NCBI GenBank assembly: GCA_001692895.1
Contig: KV748181.1
Location: 2,485,640 to 2,549,639 of the forward strand
Origin: Cenococcum geophilum 1.58
Taxonomy: Eukaryota > Ascomycota > Dothideomycetes > Gloniales > Gloniaceae
Direction: 5' to 3'
DNA length: 64,000 nt
Position 1 is the first letter of the stretch. The number at the start of each line of letters is the position of its first letter. The position numbers and the translations under genes are program-made. The notes beneath the pieces are model-generated. The model was not told the DNA's origin. It searched no databases and saw nothing but the letters and a program-made list of their open reading frames with translations. Shown here in pieces: positions 13,045 through 26,200 of this stretch.

Positions 13045-16000
13045 GTCTGGTTATAATAGAAGTGCGCTTCTTCTAGTGCTAACGCGTCCTACATATATTA
13101 TATTAGGGCGTTATATTTCTAACCTTAAGCGCCTAATTAGTATATAATTAAGAATTAGAACTAAAATAGATATTCTAACTATCGGGCCTAGTGGTAGCTT
13201 AGCTATTTTATGGTTATAAAGTATTATAGGTTCTTATAATCGCTAAGAACTTTAATTAGAAATTTAGCACCTTCTAGTTCTAGTTACTATTGCTTAAAAT
13301 ATCTAATAATGGCCAGTAGTTCTTTATTATAGATCTTATAATTATATTTAGCTAAACTTAGTTATTTTAAAAAGTATACTACAGGGTATAATACTCCTTT
13401 ATCGTTATATTAAGATAAAATGCCTTTAGTAACGTAGTTAGATAAGTTAGCTTCTATAACACTTTTCCGGTTTAGGTTAAAGTGTTAAAGTATAGGCGTG
13501 GTAGTAAATATAACCTTTAGGTAAGCAAAGGCCTTCTTATATTCCTTATTAAAGATAAAGGCTTTATCCTTTTAGGTTAAAGCTATAAGGGTAAAACTAG
13601 GGCGGAGAAGTTATTAATAAACTATTAATGGAAGTTGGAGAATCCTATAAAGGCCCTTACGTCTTTAACATTCTCGGGTTCCTACTAGTTTATAATTACT
13701 TTAACCTTTTTTAGGTCCATTTATATACTATTTATAAAAATAAGGAGTCTAAGGTATAGGACTTCTATTTTATAAAACTCGCATTTATCTATATCTAATT
13801 ATAGACTAGCTCTATATAGGGCTTATAGAATAAAATTAACGTATTTCCGATATTTGGTTAGGTTATTACTATATATTGGGATGTCGTTAATATAAGTAAT
13901 ATAGAAGATATCCAGACAGGGACGTAGGGTGTTATTTATATAATGTTAAAACAAGCTTAGAGCGTTTGCGAGGCTAAAGGGTATTATTAAGTACTTAAAT
14001 AATCTATATTGGGTACGAAATATAGTAAGCTATTAATCTCCTTTTATAATATAGAGGCGGTTAAATATAGAGATAATATTAAGCTTTATATAGTAATAAG
14101 GCTTACTTAATTAGTTTAGCGTCTCTTATATTAACGGGATTAGATATTAGTTCTTAACAGTAATGGCGTTAAAAGCTTAGTAGTTTACGTAGAAGCGTAG
14201 GCCGCTATTAGGTTTCTTAATAAAGATTACTAATACTGCTATAGGAGAAGAGCTTACTCTAATAAATCCTTTATTTAGGTTCTTATCTAAATACTTTTAT
14301 AGTACTTAGAGTTTGTTTTAGAACATTCTATAAAAGGGTCTAAATCTAGGCTATTTTCCTTCTTTAAGTACGATTTTATAGTCGTATAATTGGTATTCTA
14401 GTAGCTTATTAGCTTCCTTCTATAAAAATATATCTAGGCGTTTATAATATTCTATTAGTACTTTTATAGCAGGATTAGTATACTTCTTTAGTGCTAAGGC
14501 TTTCTTAATATTAGTTATTATAACAGCGAAGATTGTATATTCGGGTTTTTTAGTAAGTTAAGCTAGCGGGATAGATCCAATTATGTGGATATCTAGGGTG
14601 TTAAGCTTATTTAGGTTATTTATAGTTTCTTACATGGTTTCTTATTTGGCTTTAGGTTTAGTATTAGGTATAAAGTTAGTATTAAATTTAGGTTTGGGTT
14701 CTTTAAGTATACTCTTTATAGTAGAGTACTAGTTCTTCTAGTATTTTTATATAATAAGCCTAAGCTTTTATTTAGCGCGGGGTAGTATAGTACTTGGGGT
14801 CTATTTATAGGGTTTAGTAGAATTTTTAGATCCTTAATAGATATTAGTGGAATTCGGTAGAATTCTTAGGCTAGTAAAATTGTCTAGACTTCTTAGATAT
14901 AGAGTAGATGTATAAGGCATATTACTAGGGTATATGGTAGGGAGTAGGCAAGCCGAGCATAAGTCACATAGGGAGTCGATGGAAGAGGACGATATGGTAA
15001 AGAGTAGGTAATAGCCTCGTACGGAGACGAACCAATAAGGAGGGAAAGGGCTGTAAGCCTGAGGAGCTTATAAGGAGGTGCCAAGCCTAGCCTTCGGCTA
15101 GGCCTTAGCTACCCCTTAGAGCTCCTAGGCGATATAGCCAAGTAAGGGACCAAAAGTACCCTTATAAGATGTTAGTAGAAATTTTAGACTGGTAGATCTT
15201 AATAGATTTTTTAGATTTTAATTTAGGGTCTAAGCAGTAAGTTATAAGGCACTTCTACCTGTAACGGAAGGCGGTAAATCGAAGCTTAAGTATTAGGTAA
15301 CAATAAGGGGCAACGAATATATATATATTGATTACCGAGCCTATTAAACCATTCGGTTTAACACTATACCTTTTTAGCCAGTTGCGTTTATTTGGCTTAG
15401 TAGGCGATTATTACATTAAGGTTGGTTTAATTAATAGCTATCTTATATAGCTTTATCTAGGGTTATCTAAAAATTACTTTGTAACCTAGGGTAGTAGTAA
15501 AAAGCCTAATTAGTTTTTTGTGGTTTAGGTATTAAAGTCTTAAATATACTATATAGGTAATTCGGCCTAAGACTATACGTTTACCATTAAATCTAAATAC
15601 GTTAATATGCTGATTAAGGGGGGTTAAGGTAAAACTATTATCTTATATAAAGATCTTATTGATAAATCCTATGCTACTAGCTTCTATATTAATTAGGACT
15701 TAAGTATTAGCCTATTAATTATTCTACTAAAGATAATAGTTAATAGTTATACTATAATCCTAAAAGTTAGAGTTCGTAATATTTAAAGTATTTAATAAGA
15801 TCCTAAGGCAAAGCTATCCTAAAGAGCAAGTTAACTCTAAAATATACCTTTTAGTAATAAGCAGAAAGGGGTTTCTATAGAACGTTAGTTATAGCTTCGC
15901 CCTTATAAGTAGTGCTTATTAGACGCGAAGCTAGAACTAGGTAAAGATTAAGGATAGTAACTGAAAGATTAATATGGTAAATAGTTACTAATATTAGCTG

Positions 16001-16235
16001 TTTATAAATTATATTTGGGTATAGGGATAAAGCAGTAGTTAAAGAGGTAGGAGTTACTTCTATATTTAAAGTAGAGGCCTAGCTTAATACGTTATTCTTA
16101 TTTAAAGAACCCTAGTAGGGCGTATTTTAGGGTCCTAGTATTAATATCTATGGCGTTAGGGTACTAAAGCTAAAATAACTTAGTAGATATTTACCGGGCT
16201 ATTATATTATATTAAGGAGCGTGTTTAGTATTAGG
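13045..16235 (-). mobile_element. Gypsy element A, left piece (RNase H, RT, protease/gag)
   Basis: This fossil Gypsy is on the minus strand. Reading right to left, gag/protease remnants lie at about 16230-14450 (interrupted by a solo LTR), RT at about 14300-13680 and RNase H from about 13640 to 13045. RT is recognised from segments such as [16 protein letters not shown] and YSNNLTKYRKYV. Integrase and the 3' LTR are absent here because G1 ends at 13044 and appears to have inserted into A; they should lie left of the window. A continues at 27898 beyond Gypsy B. It is heavily eroded and among the oldest elements in the window. Confidence 0.82.
14911..15166. mobile_element. Solo LTR inside Gypsy A
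   Basis: This is a 256-bp insertion with terminal tataagg...ccttata inverted ends and a perfect 5-bp target-site duplication agatg (14906-14910 and 15167-15171). It carries a strong hairpin near 15085-15110 (CCTAGCC, short TTC loop, GGCTAGG). It is richer in G and in TpG/CpA than the flanking A element. No internal region or second LTR is present, so recombination to a solo LTR is the likely history. The parent family is not otherwise seen in the window. Confidence 0.8.
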
Positions 16236-16540
16236 TATAAGGGCGTAGAGAGACTTTAGGGAAGATTTAAAGGAATAATATAAATTCTATCTAAATTTAA
16301 GGGTATATAGTTCTCGCTAAGAATAAGACGTTATATAAAGAAGAGAAGGGAATAACAAGAGAATTATATAATTAAATAGTTAGGGGCTTAGTGGTCAATG
16401 CATACGTATATACACACGCGGTCTTTAATAAACTTTAATAAAATTCAATTAATCTAATAGAATTTGGTTAAAGCGTTAGAATTTATCTATTAAGTATTTT
16501 ACTAAGACATTCCTACTATAACTAGACTAGTCCCGTTATA
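16236..16540 (-). repeat. 3' LTR of Gypsy B
   Basis: This is a 305-bp direct repeat of 27593-27897, running from tataagggcg to tcccgttata on plus. The terminus resembles the LTR terminus of the tandem element at 35587-39244. Confidence 0.92.
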
Positions 16541-16661
16541 GTACCCCCCTTTTAGCTAAAGGTTTAAATAATTTAATTTAATTTAAAACTTATAACTTAT
16601 CGCGTATCGTGTTTTTGCGTTGGGTGGCGGTATAGGATTTTGCTAATTCTATCGTTAAATA

Positions 16662-16709
16662 GGCTAATTAGGATTTTCTATCCCCAGAATAGAAAATTAC
16701 TATTAGCTT
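16662..16709. repeat. Hairpin motif, Gypsy B copy
   Basis: The left arm 16662-16685 (ggctaattaggattttctat + cccc) and right arm 16686-16709 (agaatagaaaattactatta + gctt) form an imperfect inverted repeat. It matches the G1 copy at 12537-12582. Confidence 0.65.
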
Positions 16710-16778
16710 AATTAAGGCGGTAAGCAGAACTAATATCTTTATAGTAGGTCTTAATAAAGTAGATCTAACTAATTAGAC

Positions 16779-16801
16779 AACTTTAACTAACGGTTAAAGT
16801 T
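16779..16801. repeat. 23-bp near-palindrome, Gypsy B copy
   Basis: The half-sites AACTTTAACTA and CGGTTAAAGTT flank a single central base. The copy is preceded by ctaattagaca, as in the G6 copy read on the other strand. Confidence 0.75.
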
Positions 16802-17345
16802 CCTTAATATCTTGCGTATTACGTAATTATATTATAAACATTGTAATATATTTTAAGTTCTTTTTAATTTTAAGCTTCCTGCTATTATATTTTGTATATT
16901 TATATTAGGTAACAGTCGTTTGCCTTTATATTATATCTATCTAGCTAGAATAGGCCGCGAAGGATAGTTCTTATAGAATTCTTTTACTAAGGAAGGCGCG
17001 TTAGCCTTAATCTAGTTATAGGTTTCCTAGGTTTATATTTTATATCCTTTCTACTTAATAAGAAGTTTAAATTGTTTAGATTATATTTTCTATTATATAT
17101 TATTAATTAAGTTAATAAAGTAAGAACTATTACTATTATTAACAATTATAGAAGGTAGTGGCGGCACTTCGTAAGTTATAGGTTTACCTTTTAAGGGTTA
17201 TAGTAAGTTTACGTAAAACGTTAGATATATTTTTATTTTAGTTAGTAGTTTAAGCTTATAAGTATATAGGCTTAGTTTCTTTTTAATTTAGTATAGGCCT
17301 ATAAACTTTTAGTCTAGTTTCTTTAAGGGTTATTAAGTCTTTAGG

Positions 17346-17509
17346 TGTTGGGAATATAGGCAAGTTGCCGTTATATATCGCCGCGGCACTAGCGTAGCGA
17401 GGAGCCTTAAGCTCCTCGCCCTTCCTTAAGCAAGAAAGAGATAGAATAATAACAATTATTATACTACCTACAACTTATAGATACGTGATATCACCTTATA
17501 AAACCAATA
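17346..17509 (+). repeat. 5' LTR of Copia C1
   Basis: This 164-bp LTR starts tgttgggaatatagg and ends aaaaccaata. It contains a short inverted repeat near 17398-17420 (cgaggagcc ttaa gctcctcg). Its partner is at 23046-23209. Confidence 0.93.
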
Positions 17510-17614
17510 CTAATTAGTAGTTAACTTTACTGTTATACTATAGAACAGCTAGGTATTCTACTAAGAAGAGACAAGCCACTATACTAGTGCTACTTATGCT
17601 AAAGGAAGCTGTCT

Positions 17615-17790
17615 TTTAAGGTTAGAACTGGTCCTAAACCTTAAATAGAACTCTTCCATAAATCTAAGGATTTAAAGGCCAGAACTAGTCCTAAGCCTTT
17701 CCTAGATTATAGATTCTTACATCTATTACGCAGAATAACACGCTTTATAAGTCTTTGCGATTTAAGGCTAGAACTAGTCCTAAGCCCAAT
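17615..17790 (+). repeat. Leader repeats of Copia C1
   Basis: Three copies of a roughly 25-bp unit (AAGG-YYAGAACTRGTCCTAA core) lie at about 17615-17642, 17671-17700 and 17761-17790, between the 5' LTR and gag. They are non-coding; a packaging or leader role would be speculation. Confidence 0.7.
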
Positions 17791-20477
17791 AATCGTAAAT
17801 ATATGTCACGAATGCGTACCAAACGACAATCCCTATACTAATAACACTTCCCTCCCTTTAAAAACATGGCTACGCCTACTTTAAACGACTGGGAAGACTC
17901 TTTACTACTAAGGGTAGCTTTATACGCGAAACTTATTAATAAAAATTAAGACGAATTTACTTTTAATATAATAACTTATACCGTAAAATAAGTTAATAGC
18001 TTTTTCCTATACCGTATTATATTCTACTAAAGTAAATACTATGCCGATTTATAGCTATGGGAATATTTTAGGGAGGATTTTATAGGATGGACCGCTAATA
18101 CCTAGGCACTTAGCAATGTTAATATTATTTAGGATTTTTAAGACTTCCTTTATAGGAATAGGGTATACGTTACTAAGAACGGTAACCTAATTACTAGTAA
18201 TATTTAGGCCGTTATTATTAGTATAGAAGAACTAGTATAGATAGAAGCTAAGATTATACGTTAACTACGGAAACCTAAAACCAACCTATATTCTTTAAAA
18301 GGCAACTTTAATTTGGAATAAAACCCCTAGAACGCTACTCTTATACTTAAGGGTGCTTTTCTACCTAGAGGTGCTCTTCTACCTAGAGGTACTCTTTTTC
18401 TACCTTTACTATCTTTAGCTTCTCTACTCCAGCCAACTGGTAAGCCTTTACTACAAGAAGTTATAAATCTAATAAAGGTATATTTAGACAAAGAAAAGAA
18501 GTTTAAAGGAGAATTATATAATATACTTAGAGCAAAACTATAGGTTTTCTATAACTGTTATAATAAGGTTAGAATTTAATACTACTAGTACCATTACGCT
18601 TTCTCTATTATATTAAAGGGACGGGCAGCAATATTCTATTATAACTATATTACAGGTAGAAACTATAGCTTTAATATAATACTTTAGCTTATTAGAGCCC
18701 ACTTTAAAACTAATAAGAATTATTAGCTTTATATATCTAAATAACAGGAGACTATATTTTAAAGAGTTATTACTTTTAACTTAATAAAGACTTATTTAAA
18801 GTGCCTTTAACTACTCTTTAATAAACTTTAGAAAATCTAATATAGCCTTACTAAAACTTACTAAAATAAGAATAGTCTAAGGGACTAGGTTATCTTAGCC
18901 TGCCGTAGCGTTCCTAAGTATAACTTAGTGCTATATAAACCTATAGATATATTTAAAGGAGTATATACTAAGCTACGCTTCGCTATAGGTACTATAATGC
19001 AAATATAAGAATCTTAATAGTTTTATACTAAAAGCCCTACCTAACTAAGCGTTCCTAACTAATATAATTATAACTAGACTAACTAAATATATAGTGGCCG
19101 TAGTAGGGAATACGGTAAAGAGTATAATTAACGTTAATTATAAGGCAATTATAGAGGTCCTTATAGAGGTTTATTCTAAAGTAATTACTAGAAGAAGTGC
19201 TATATTTATAAAAAGCTAAATTACTAGTTAACTAGACACTCCCTTAATAAGCAAAAAGAGGTATATAATAAGTTTCGTTAGAGTATAAGAAATATTAGAA
19301 ATTATAAGGTTACTACGGCCTACTTTTAAAGCTTCCTAGTTTAATATAAAGGCGTAGAAGATCTTAAAGGTAAGGTTAATAAGGTTAAACAGCTCCTTAT
19401 AAATATAGAAATTAAAGACTACTCCTCTAACTAATACTTTACTAAGTATAGTGAGGTAGATAGTATGTAAACCGTTACTATTCTTAATAACTAATCTACG
19501 CTCCATTCTATTATAAAATTAGATATCTTTAATAAGCTAAAAGAGAGTTTTATATTCTCCTTTAATAACAGATACTTAGCGAATATCTTTTATAGTATTA
19601 TGCTAGATACTAAAGCCGTAGGAGTATCTATAGTAGGAGAACCTTAAGTTTAAGCCCTTTAGTAGCTTAATAACTCTGTTTAGATTGACTATTTAACGGT
19701 AAGCTAACATACGATTTATTTTAGCAAGGGTGCTGCAATTTTTCTTAGTATAATTAGGGTTTAAACCCCCTTAGGGTATATTACTTTTTATATTATTCCT
19801 ATAAATACTCTGTTTCTATTTTGCATTAGAGATATAGATAAATTAGGCGTTAAGCTTAATAACCTTAAGAATATACTTATTTAAGAAGATAATTAGGTGC
19901 CTATTATATGTAAGTAGGGTTACCCCTAGTTACTCCTTTACTAACTAGAAAAGAGTGTTGCTTAAAGCCACTTAACTAAGTTAAAATTACGCTAATTACA
20001 CTATCGTTTTGGCCACCTATCTATTTATTAATTATTTAGGGTTTTTTAGCGAGTAGGCTATAAAGTTAAGGTTAAGGCAATTAAGTATTTTATAAAATAC
20101 TGCTATTACTGCTAAATAAACTAGAAGTCCCCTAGCCGATTTAAGTTTACCCTTAAAGATAACTATAACTTTAACTTTTATATTATTATTAACGTTATAT
20201 ATTTTAGCGGCAAGCTAGTACTCTAAGTTATTAACTTCTTAACCTCTTTCTAAGCCGCACAATTCTTAAAGGATATATTAGCTAGGAACGCATAAAATAC
20301 CCTTTAATTATGCTAGATTAATATCTACTTAGGACCCCCTAATTAAATTGTTTATAATATAGGAAAGAACTTCTTATTTATAGAATTCCGATAATAAATA
20401 AAGGTAATGGCAATTAAGGTTAAGGAAGTCCCTATTAAGGTATATAATAGCGTTAGAAAAGTAGAGTAATATTACAC

Positions 20478-22841
20478 GGGGATGGAAAATCCTAATTAGC
20501 TAGTTTAAGTTAGGGTTTATAAAATATTATACTCCTACTTTCTTTTAACCTAACCTTTAACTTATATATATAGAGTATTTATATTAATAAACGTCTCTAG
20601 TATCTTGTTTAGGTTCGCCTTTATTATTATATCTACTAGGTTATCTTAGCTATTAATTTATTAAATTTTAAAGAGTTCTTAACGCTTATAAGATTACTAA
20701 AGTACTATAATATTAATTATAAGACGCTTCTCCTTTATAGTACTAAGCTTAATTAAATACTTATAAAGGGAATATAAGTCGGTGTATATAATTATAGGGA
20801 TAGCGGGAAATTCGAGTTAATCTATAATTATCTTTAGGGTAGTTCCAATTATAATTACTATATTAACTTCGCTAACTATTCTATATATCTCTAACGCTAG
20901 AACGCTTTAAGTAATACGCTTACTCTTAGTTAAGCTCTAGTAGATAAGATTACTATAAATTATAAAGTTATTCTCTCTAATAGATTTATTTGTAATAATA
21001 ATCTTATAATCTAGCTAGAAGCTAAATTCTTTATTATTTATAAATAATCTATTAATAAATACAAAGAGCTTAGTGGTGGGAAGATTAATAGGTATATAGA
21101 GTAGTCCCTAATTAAAATGGTTTATTTACTAAAAAAGACGTTTATTTAGGGCAAGAATATTATCCTTAGTTAGTTTCTAGTATTAGGCGGTAATAGAGAG
21201 ATTAAATAAAGCCTTAGGTTAATAGATAGAAGTAATATACGCTTTATAAGCGCGTTACTTTATATATCTTTACTTTAGAGAACTAACGTTAATAACGTTA
21301 ATCTTCTTACCTTAACCCTTCTAGCGTAAAGTAATAGAATCCTTATTTGAGGCAAGGATACATTTATTAAAAAGTAATGGTATTATTAAATTAAGCTTTT
21401 CCTTTAGCTTTGCTATAAAATTTACCTTTACTAGCTTATCTTCTTTAAGAGCTAAGAATTAGTCGTCTCCTAAGATAATTATATTATTAGCTTATATGCT
21501 AATAATTCTAAATAAAGTTCTTATAGTTATAATAAGGAAGCAGGGATTAAATATAGAAGTAGTTATTAAAAGCTTCTCTTTATGGTACTTGCTATAGGTA
21601 GCCCACTAATAAGTTCCTACCTTAATAATTCTATATAATGGCTTAAGCATAACTATAATTATATCTTTAGGATATTAGTAGCGAATTTACTCTAGAAGGT
21701 ATGCTAGTATTAAGCGCTAAAGGTGCGTCTCTAATTAGGTATAAGCCTAGGTAATATCTTATAAATAAACTGCCATTTTATTCTTTATTAAGGAGGGAGC
21801 TAGCGTAATAATAACTTACTAACTAGCTTGTTAAATTATAGGNGATTANATAAGAATTACCTCCTTACTATTATTNTTNTAACCTTAGATAATAAGCCTT
21901 AATTTCTTAAATAGGGCGTTAATAGCTTTACCCTTAATCTCGTTAACCATTCTTAACTTAAAGATGCGAACTCTATTAAACTTAGTAAGGTTATACTTCT
22001 TAAATTTAAAGACTTCTCTTATAATAAGACTATTAATCTTCTACTTATTAGATGCTTAGAAAGGAGCTCTAGGGGTTATAATACAACCTTTTTTTAGAGC
22101 TATTTTACGAGCTTAAAGTCAGCCTTCTCCTTAGCTGTTATAAAGGCCATTAATAACTTAACTCTATTCTTAATGGCGGCAATAAATTACTCTTTAAAAT
22201 TAATAAGATATTGGCGATTTTATAATCCCTTTAGGCGACCTTTACCGCATTATAGTTGCGGAACCTCTACTATAATTATATTAGAATTATAGTCGCCTTC
22301 TAAAGCATATTAATTATAGTTCTCCTTTAGGGCATCTTATAAAGGCTTGGAACTATTATCTTTATAATAAGTCTTAATAACGATTAAATGGAATTAAGTA
22401 GGTCCGTAAGATATCTAAATAGTATAAGTTTAACCGTTTATTATAATAAGTTAATATAGGCTTAACTACCCTCCCTCTTTACGCTATACGCGTACCTTAA
22501 ACTGGAGTAGTAGATTAAGCGTAGTTAAGGTATTTAGGCTAATTTTTATTCCTAGTACGTTATTAACCTAGCGTATAGCGTAGAGACGTTACACCTCCTT
22601 TATTGCCTTGCAAATAGCCTTAGCTTATTATATAATAAAGGGAGATAGTAGAGAATTATTAGTTATTTAAGGTAGGCGCTAAAGACTAGCAATATAAATA
22701 CGAGTCTATCCGGGCCAGCGGAATTATTAATAGCTTTAACAGCTATTTATAAGGTAAGTTCTTTACTAGCGTCCTCTAGTTCTAAAGAGATAATCTTATA
22801 TACGCGGTGTAATAGCGGGATAGAAAATCGCTATTAGCTCG
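20478..22841 (-). mobile_element. Opposite-strand segment of C1 (integrase end, RT, RNase H)
   Basis: On minus this reads, from 22810 leftward, as an integrase C-terminal region, a linker, Copia RT (FITAKEKADFKL, then PSLIKNKMAVYLQDIT) and RNase H. It ends with the family-typical text NLVDIIIKANLNKILETFI near 20570. The left edge carries ggggatggaaaatcctaatt (20478 on) and the right edge carries gcgggatagaaaatcgctat (22815 on). These are related motifs that also match the hairpin of G1 and B. The segment is eroded. Confidence 0.8.
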
Positions 22842-23045
22842 CTTACTACTAGTGCCTTAGCGGCCCTTTTAATAAGATATCTACCTACAACTCCTAAGTA
22901 AGAAAGTACTACATGCTAAGAGGCAAATTTTAGGATAGTAAGACTTATATTATAATAGCAATAGTAAGTAAGGAGGATTAATATTTATTATGCTAGTCAA
23001 GCAATATATATATATAGATGGTAACCGCAAAAGAAAAGTTGCTAG

Positions 23046-23209
23046 TGTTAGGAATATAGGCAAGTTGCCGTCACGTGTTACCGTGGCACTAGCGTAGCGA
23101 GAAGCCCTAAGCTCCTCGCCCTTCCTTAAGCAAGAAAGAGTCAGAATAATAACAATTATTATACTACCTACAACTTATAGATACGTGATATTACCTTATA
23201 AAACCAACA
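23046..23209 (+). repeat. 3' LTR of Copia C1
   Basis: This 164-bp LTR starts tgttaggaatatagg and ends aaaaccaaca. It is followed immediately by the ttagg duplication. Confidence 0.93.
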
Positions 23210-26200
23210 TTAGGTTTTATATATTTAGGTAAACTATATTACCTTCCTTAAAGTCCTATATAAGAGCTCGTCCTTTATTTATATACTATTTCTATACCGT
23301 TTAAGTATACGCTAATTTACTTTATAATAGTTCCGTTAACTACTTTATTTAATTAGTAAAGTTATATATATTAATTATTTAAATCCTCTTAATTATAGGT
23401 TCTATTATATTAATTTTGGGTTATAGTTTAAATTTAAGTTAAAGGTCTTATCCATAGGTTATATAAAACGGCGTTACGCCTATTAATTTATTTCTTATAT
23501 TATTTACAATAAACTTAGCTAAAGGTAGCTACTTTTCCCAGTCGTCTTATAGGTAGGAGTAGTATATTTATAAGTATTATTCTATAATTATATTCGCAAT
23601 TTTAGTTTAACTATTTATCTCTAGATAAAATATAGTTAAGAGTTATATTTATATACTTAATTATTTATATAGGGCTTACTAGAAGTTTATAACGAACTAG
23701 CTTCTATAGTTAGATATTATTAAATTAGGAAGTCCGTATAGCTTAAAGATATACTTAATAAAATATTCGGCTACTAATATTACATTAATTAAGTCTATAG
23801 AAATTATATATTATATTTTTATAAGATAGTTAATAACTACTATAATATTTATAAACCTATTACTATTAGGCAGGTTAACTATAAAGTTAATTAAGATATC
23901 TCGCTATCTTTATATTGGAATTAGTAATAGTTAAAGTACTCCTTACTTCTTTATATAAGAGGTCTTCCTATATACGCATATTTTGTATACTTAAACGTAT
24001 TTTTATATATAGTTATACATTATAGGCCAGTAATATACTTATTAGATAATCTTATAGGTCTTTATATAGCTAAGATATCCTACTATAGGGGAATTGTATA
24101 TAAATTTGGGTATTTTAAATTATAAGAGTTTGGAATTTGGGATTACTATCTTCTATTAATAGTATAACCAATTATTACGGATTTCGCATTTAGCGAGTGT
24201 AATATCCTTATATTACCATTTCCCTATTTAAATCGCTTTTATTATATCTACTATTTAGGGGTTATTTTTATATTCGTACTCTATTAATTTATTAATTTCT
24301 ACATCCTACTTATTAATTTCCAATTTATTCCTATTAAGCTTTACGTCTAAAAATATAGGGTATAGTTTCTTAAGTCGTTTAGGGGGCAATAGAATTTATA
24401 ATTAATTTATAATCCGTTTATTAGAGGCGTTTATAGGTAAGTCCTATAATTATTATATTAATAAGTTAGGCTTTTAATTAAGTTTACTAGGTTAGTATAT
24501 AATTTTAAAGTTAAATTATAAGAGGTATTTGGCCTAATAAACTTAGCGCTATATTAATTGCTTTATAGTTATAAAGTACTATAGGTTTTTATAGTCTATT
24601 AATACGCGTATTAGAAACAATAATCCTTTAAGTTTTAAACGCCATTATTTAAAGCATCTAATAATTATAAGCAGTTCCTTATTATATATCTTATAGTTTA
24701 ATTTAATAGGGGTAAGTTTTTAGAAGAGAAAGACTACTAGGCATAGCTCGCCGTTCTTATTATATTGCGATAATACTCCTCCTAGTATATAATTGGACGA
24801 GTCTATTTTAATAATACATTTAAGGTTTAGATTAAAGTAGGTAAGAATTAAAGTAGTTATAAAATAATATTTTAGGTTATTAAAAGCTTATTTATATTTA
24901 GTAGTCTATTTAAATCTTATATTTTTCCTTATTAAGTTTACTAATAGGAAAATAATTTTTAAAAAGTAATTAATAAATTAATAGTAGAAATTTGCGAATC
25001 CTAGAAATTCCTAAATATTTTATATACTACTAGAACTTTTCTAGTTTATAATTACAGCAATTTTCTTAGGGTTTATTTTAATTCCGTTATAGGATATAAT
25101 TAGGCCTAAGTACGTAACTTTAGATATATAAAACTTATATTTCTTAATGTTATATTATAAGCCTGCATCTTATAAGCGTTTAAGGACTATTTAGATGTGT
25201 TTCTAATATTTAGAAAGTAAAAATTAATAGATTAAGATATTATTAATATACGCAGTAATAAATATATTAAGGAATTCGCGAAGTGTATTATTAACGTATT
25301 ACTAAAATACACTGGGACCGTTTTTTATACTAAATAGCATTACTAGGTATTTAAAAAGTCTCTATTATATATAGAAAGCTAAATACTTTTTATTTCCTTC
25401 GCAAACACGGATTTAATTAAAGGTAGCGACTACGTTAAGCTTTATAAAGTATTATGCTTTTACTAAGTAGTTAAGCGTTTCTTAAAGTAAAGAAATTAGA
25501 TATTGGTTTTAAATCGTAATTATATTTAGGGCTTAATAATTAATATAAAACCTTAAGCCTCCTTTAGGTTTTTTAATAAATAGTATAAGTAAGGTAAATA
25601 GTAATTAACTAAGGTAAATAAATCCTTTCTCTAGGTGTTCTTTAAGGTATTATTATATTACTAGCAGCTTTTCTCACGATATACCATATAACGGGCTAAA
25701 CTTTAGCGTTATACTAGGGTTAAGTTCTATCTTAAAATCGTGCTTATCTTAATATGGGGGTAGTTAGTTTGCGAATTGTTTCTTAAATATATTAATTAAA
25801 TTATAGTATTCTTTAGGTATAAGAGGTTAGGGGTTAATATATTACTTTAGTTCTAACGCCTTCTTAATATCTTCTAGTGTTATAGTAAAAATCTTATAGT
25901 CTTATTTTCTTACTAATAAATAAAAGGGTGCGGCTTATACTATATAAATTTTAAAGAGTTTTAATATATTATCTTTGCATTCTTTACCGCAATTAGCAGT
26001 TATAACTTTATTATATTGGTTTAAGGTTTATAATAAGGGCAATTTATATTATATTAAATTTAAATAGTCGTGTATATATTTATAGGGTAAGTAGTATTTT
26101 AAGTAATAACTTTAGCAGTAAGTCGTACGGAATTTTAGTATTTCTTTAACCTAGCTAATTAAAGGGTTGTGTCGTTTCAGCTATTTATGTCTAAGTATTA

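Larger units (their letters stand above)
17346..23209 (+). mobile_element. Copia element C1 with LTRs; 3' half lies on the opposite strand
   Basis: This 5,864-bp Ty1/Copia-type element is nested in Gypsy B, with 164-bp LTRs in direct orientation (17346-17509, 23046-23209) and ttagg duplications (17341-17345, 23210-23214). On plus, a leader is followed by gag from about 17865 (opening MATPTLNDWEDSLL). Protease is near 19550-19700 and pre-integrase/integrase about 19950-20480 (LHYRFGHLS, KYCYYCQIN). The integrase end, RT and RNase H lie on minus, reading from about 22810 (KIISLELEDASKELTL) down to about 20500. The LTRs themselves agree in direction. An internal inversion, or two partial copies joined between one LTR pair, could explain this. 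It is eroded with many breaks, and younger than B. Confidence 0.88.
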
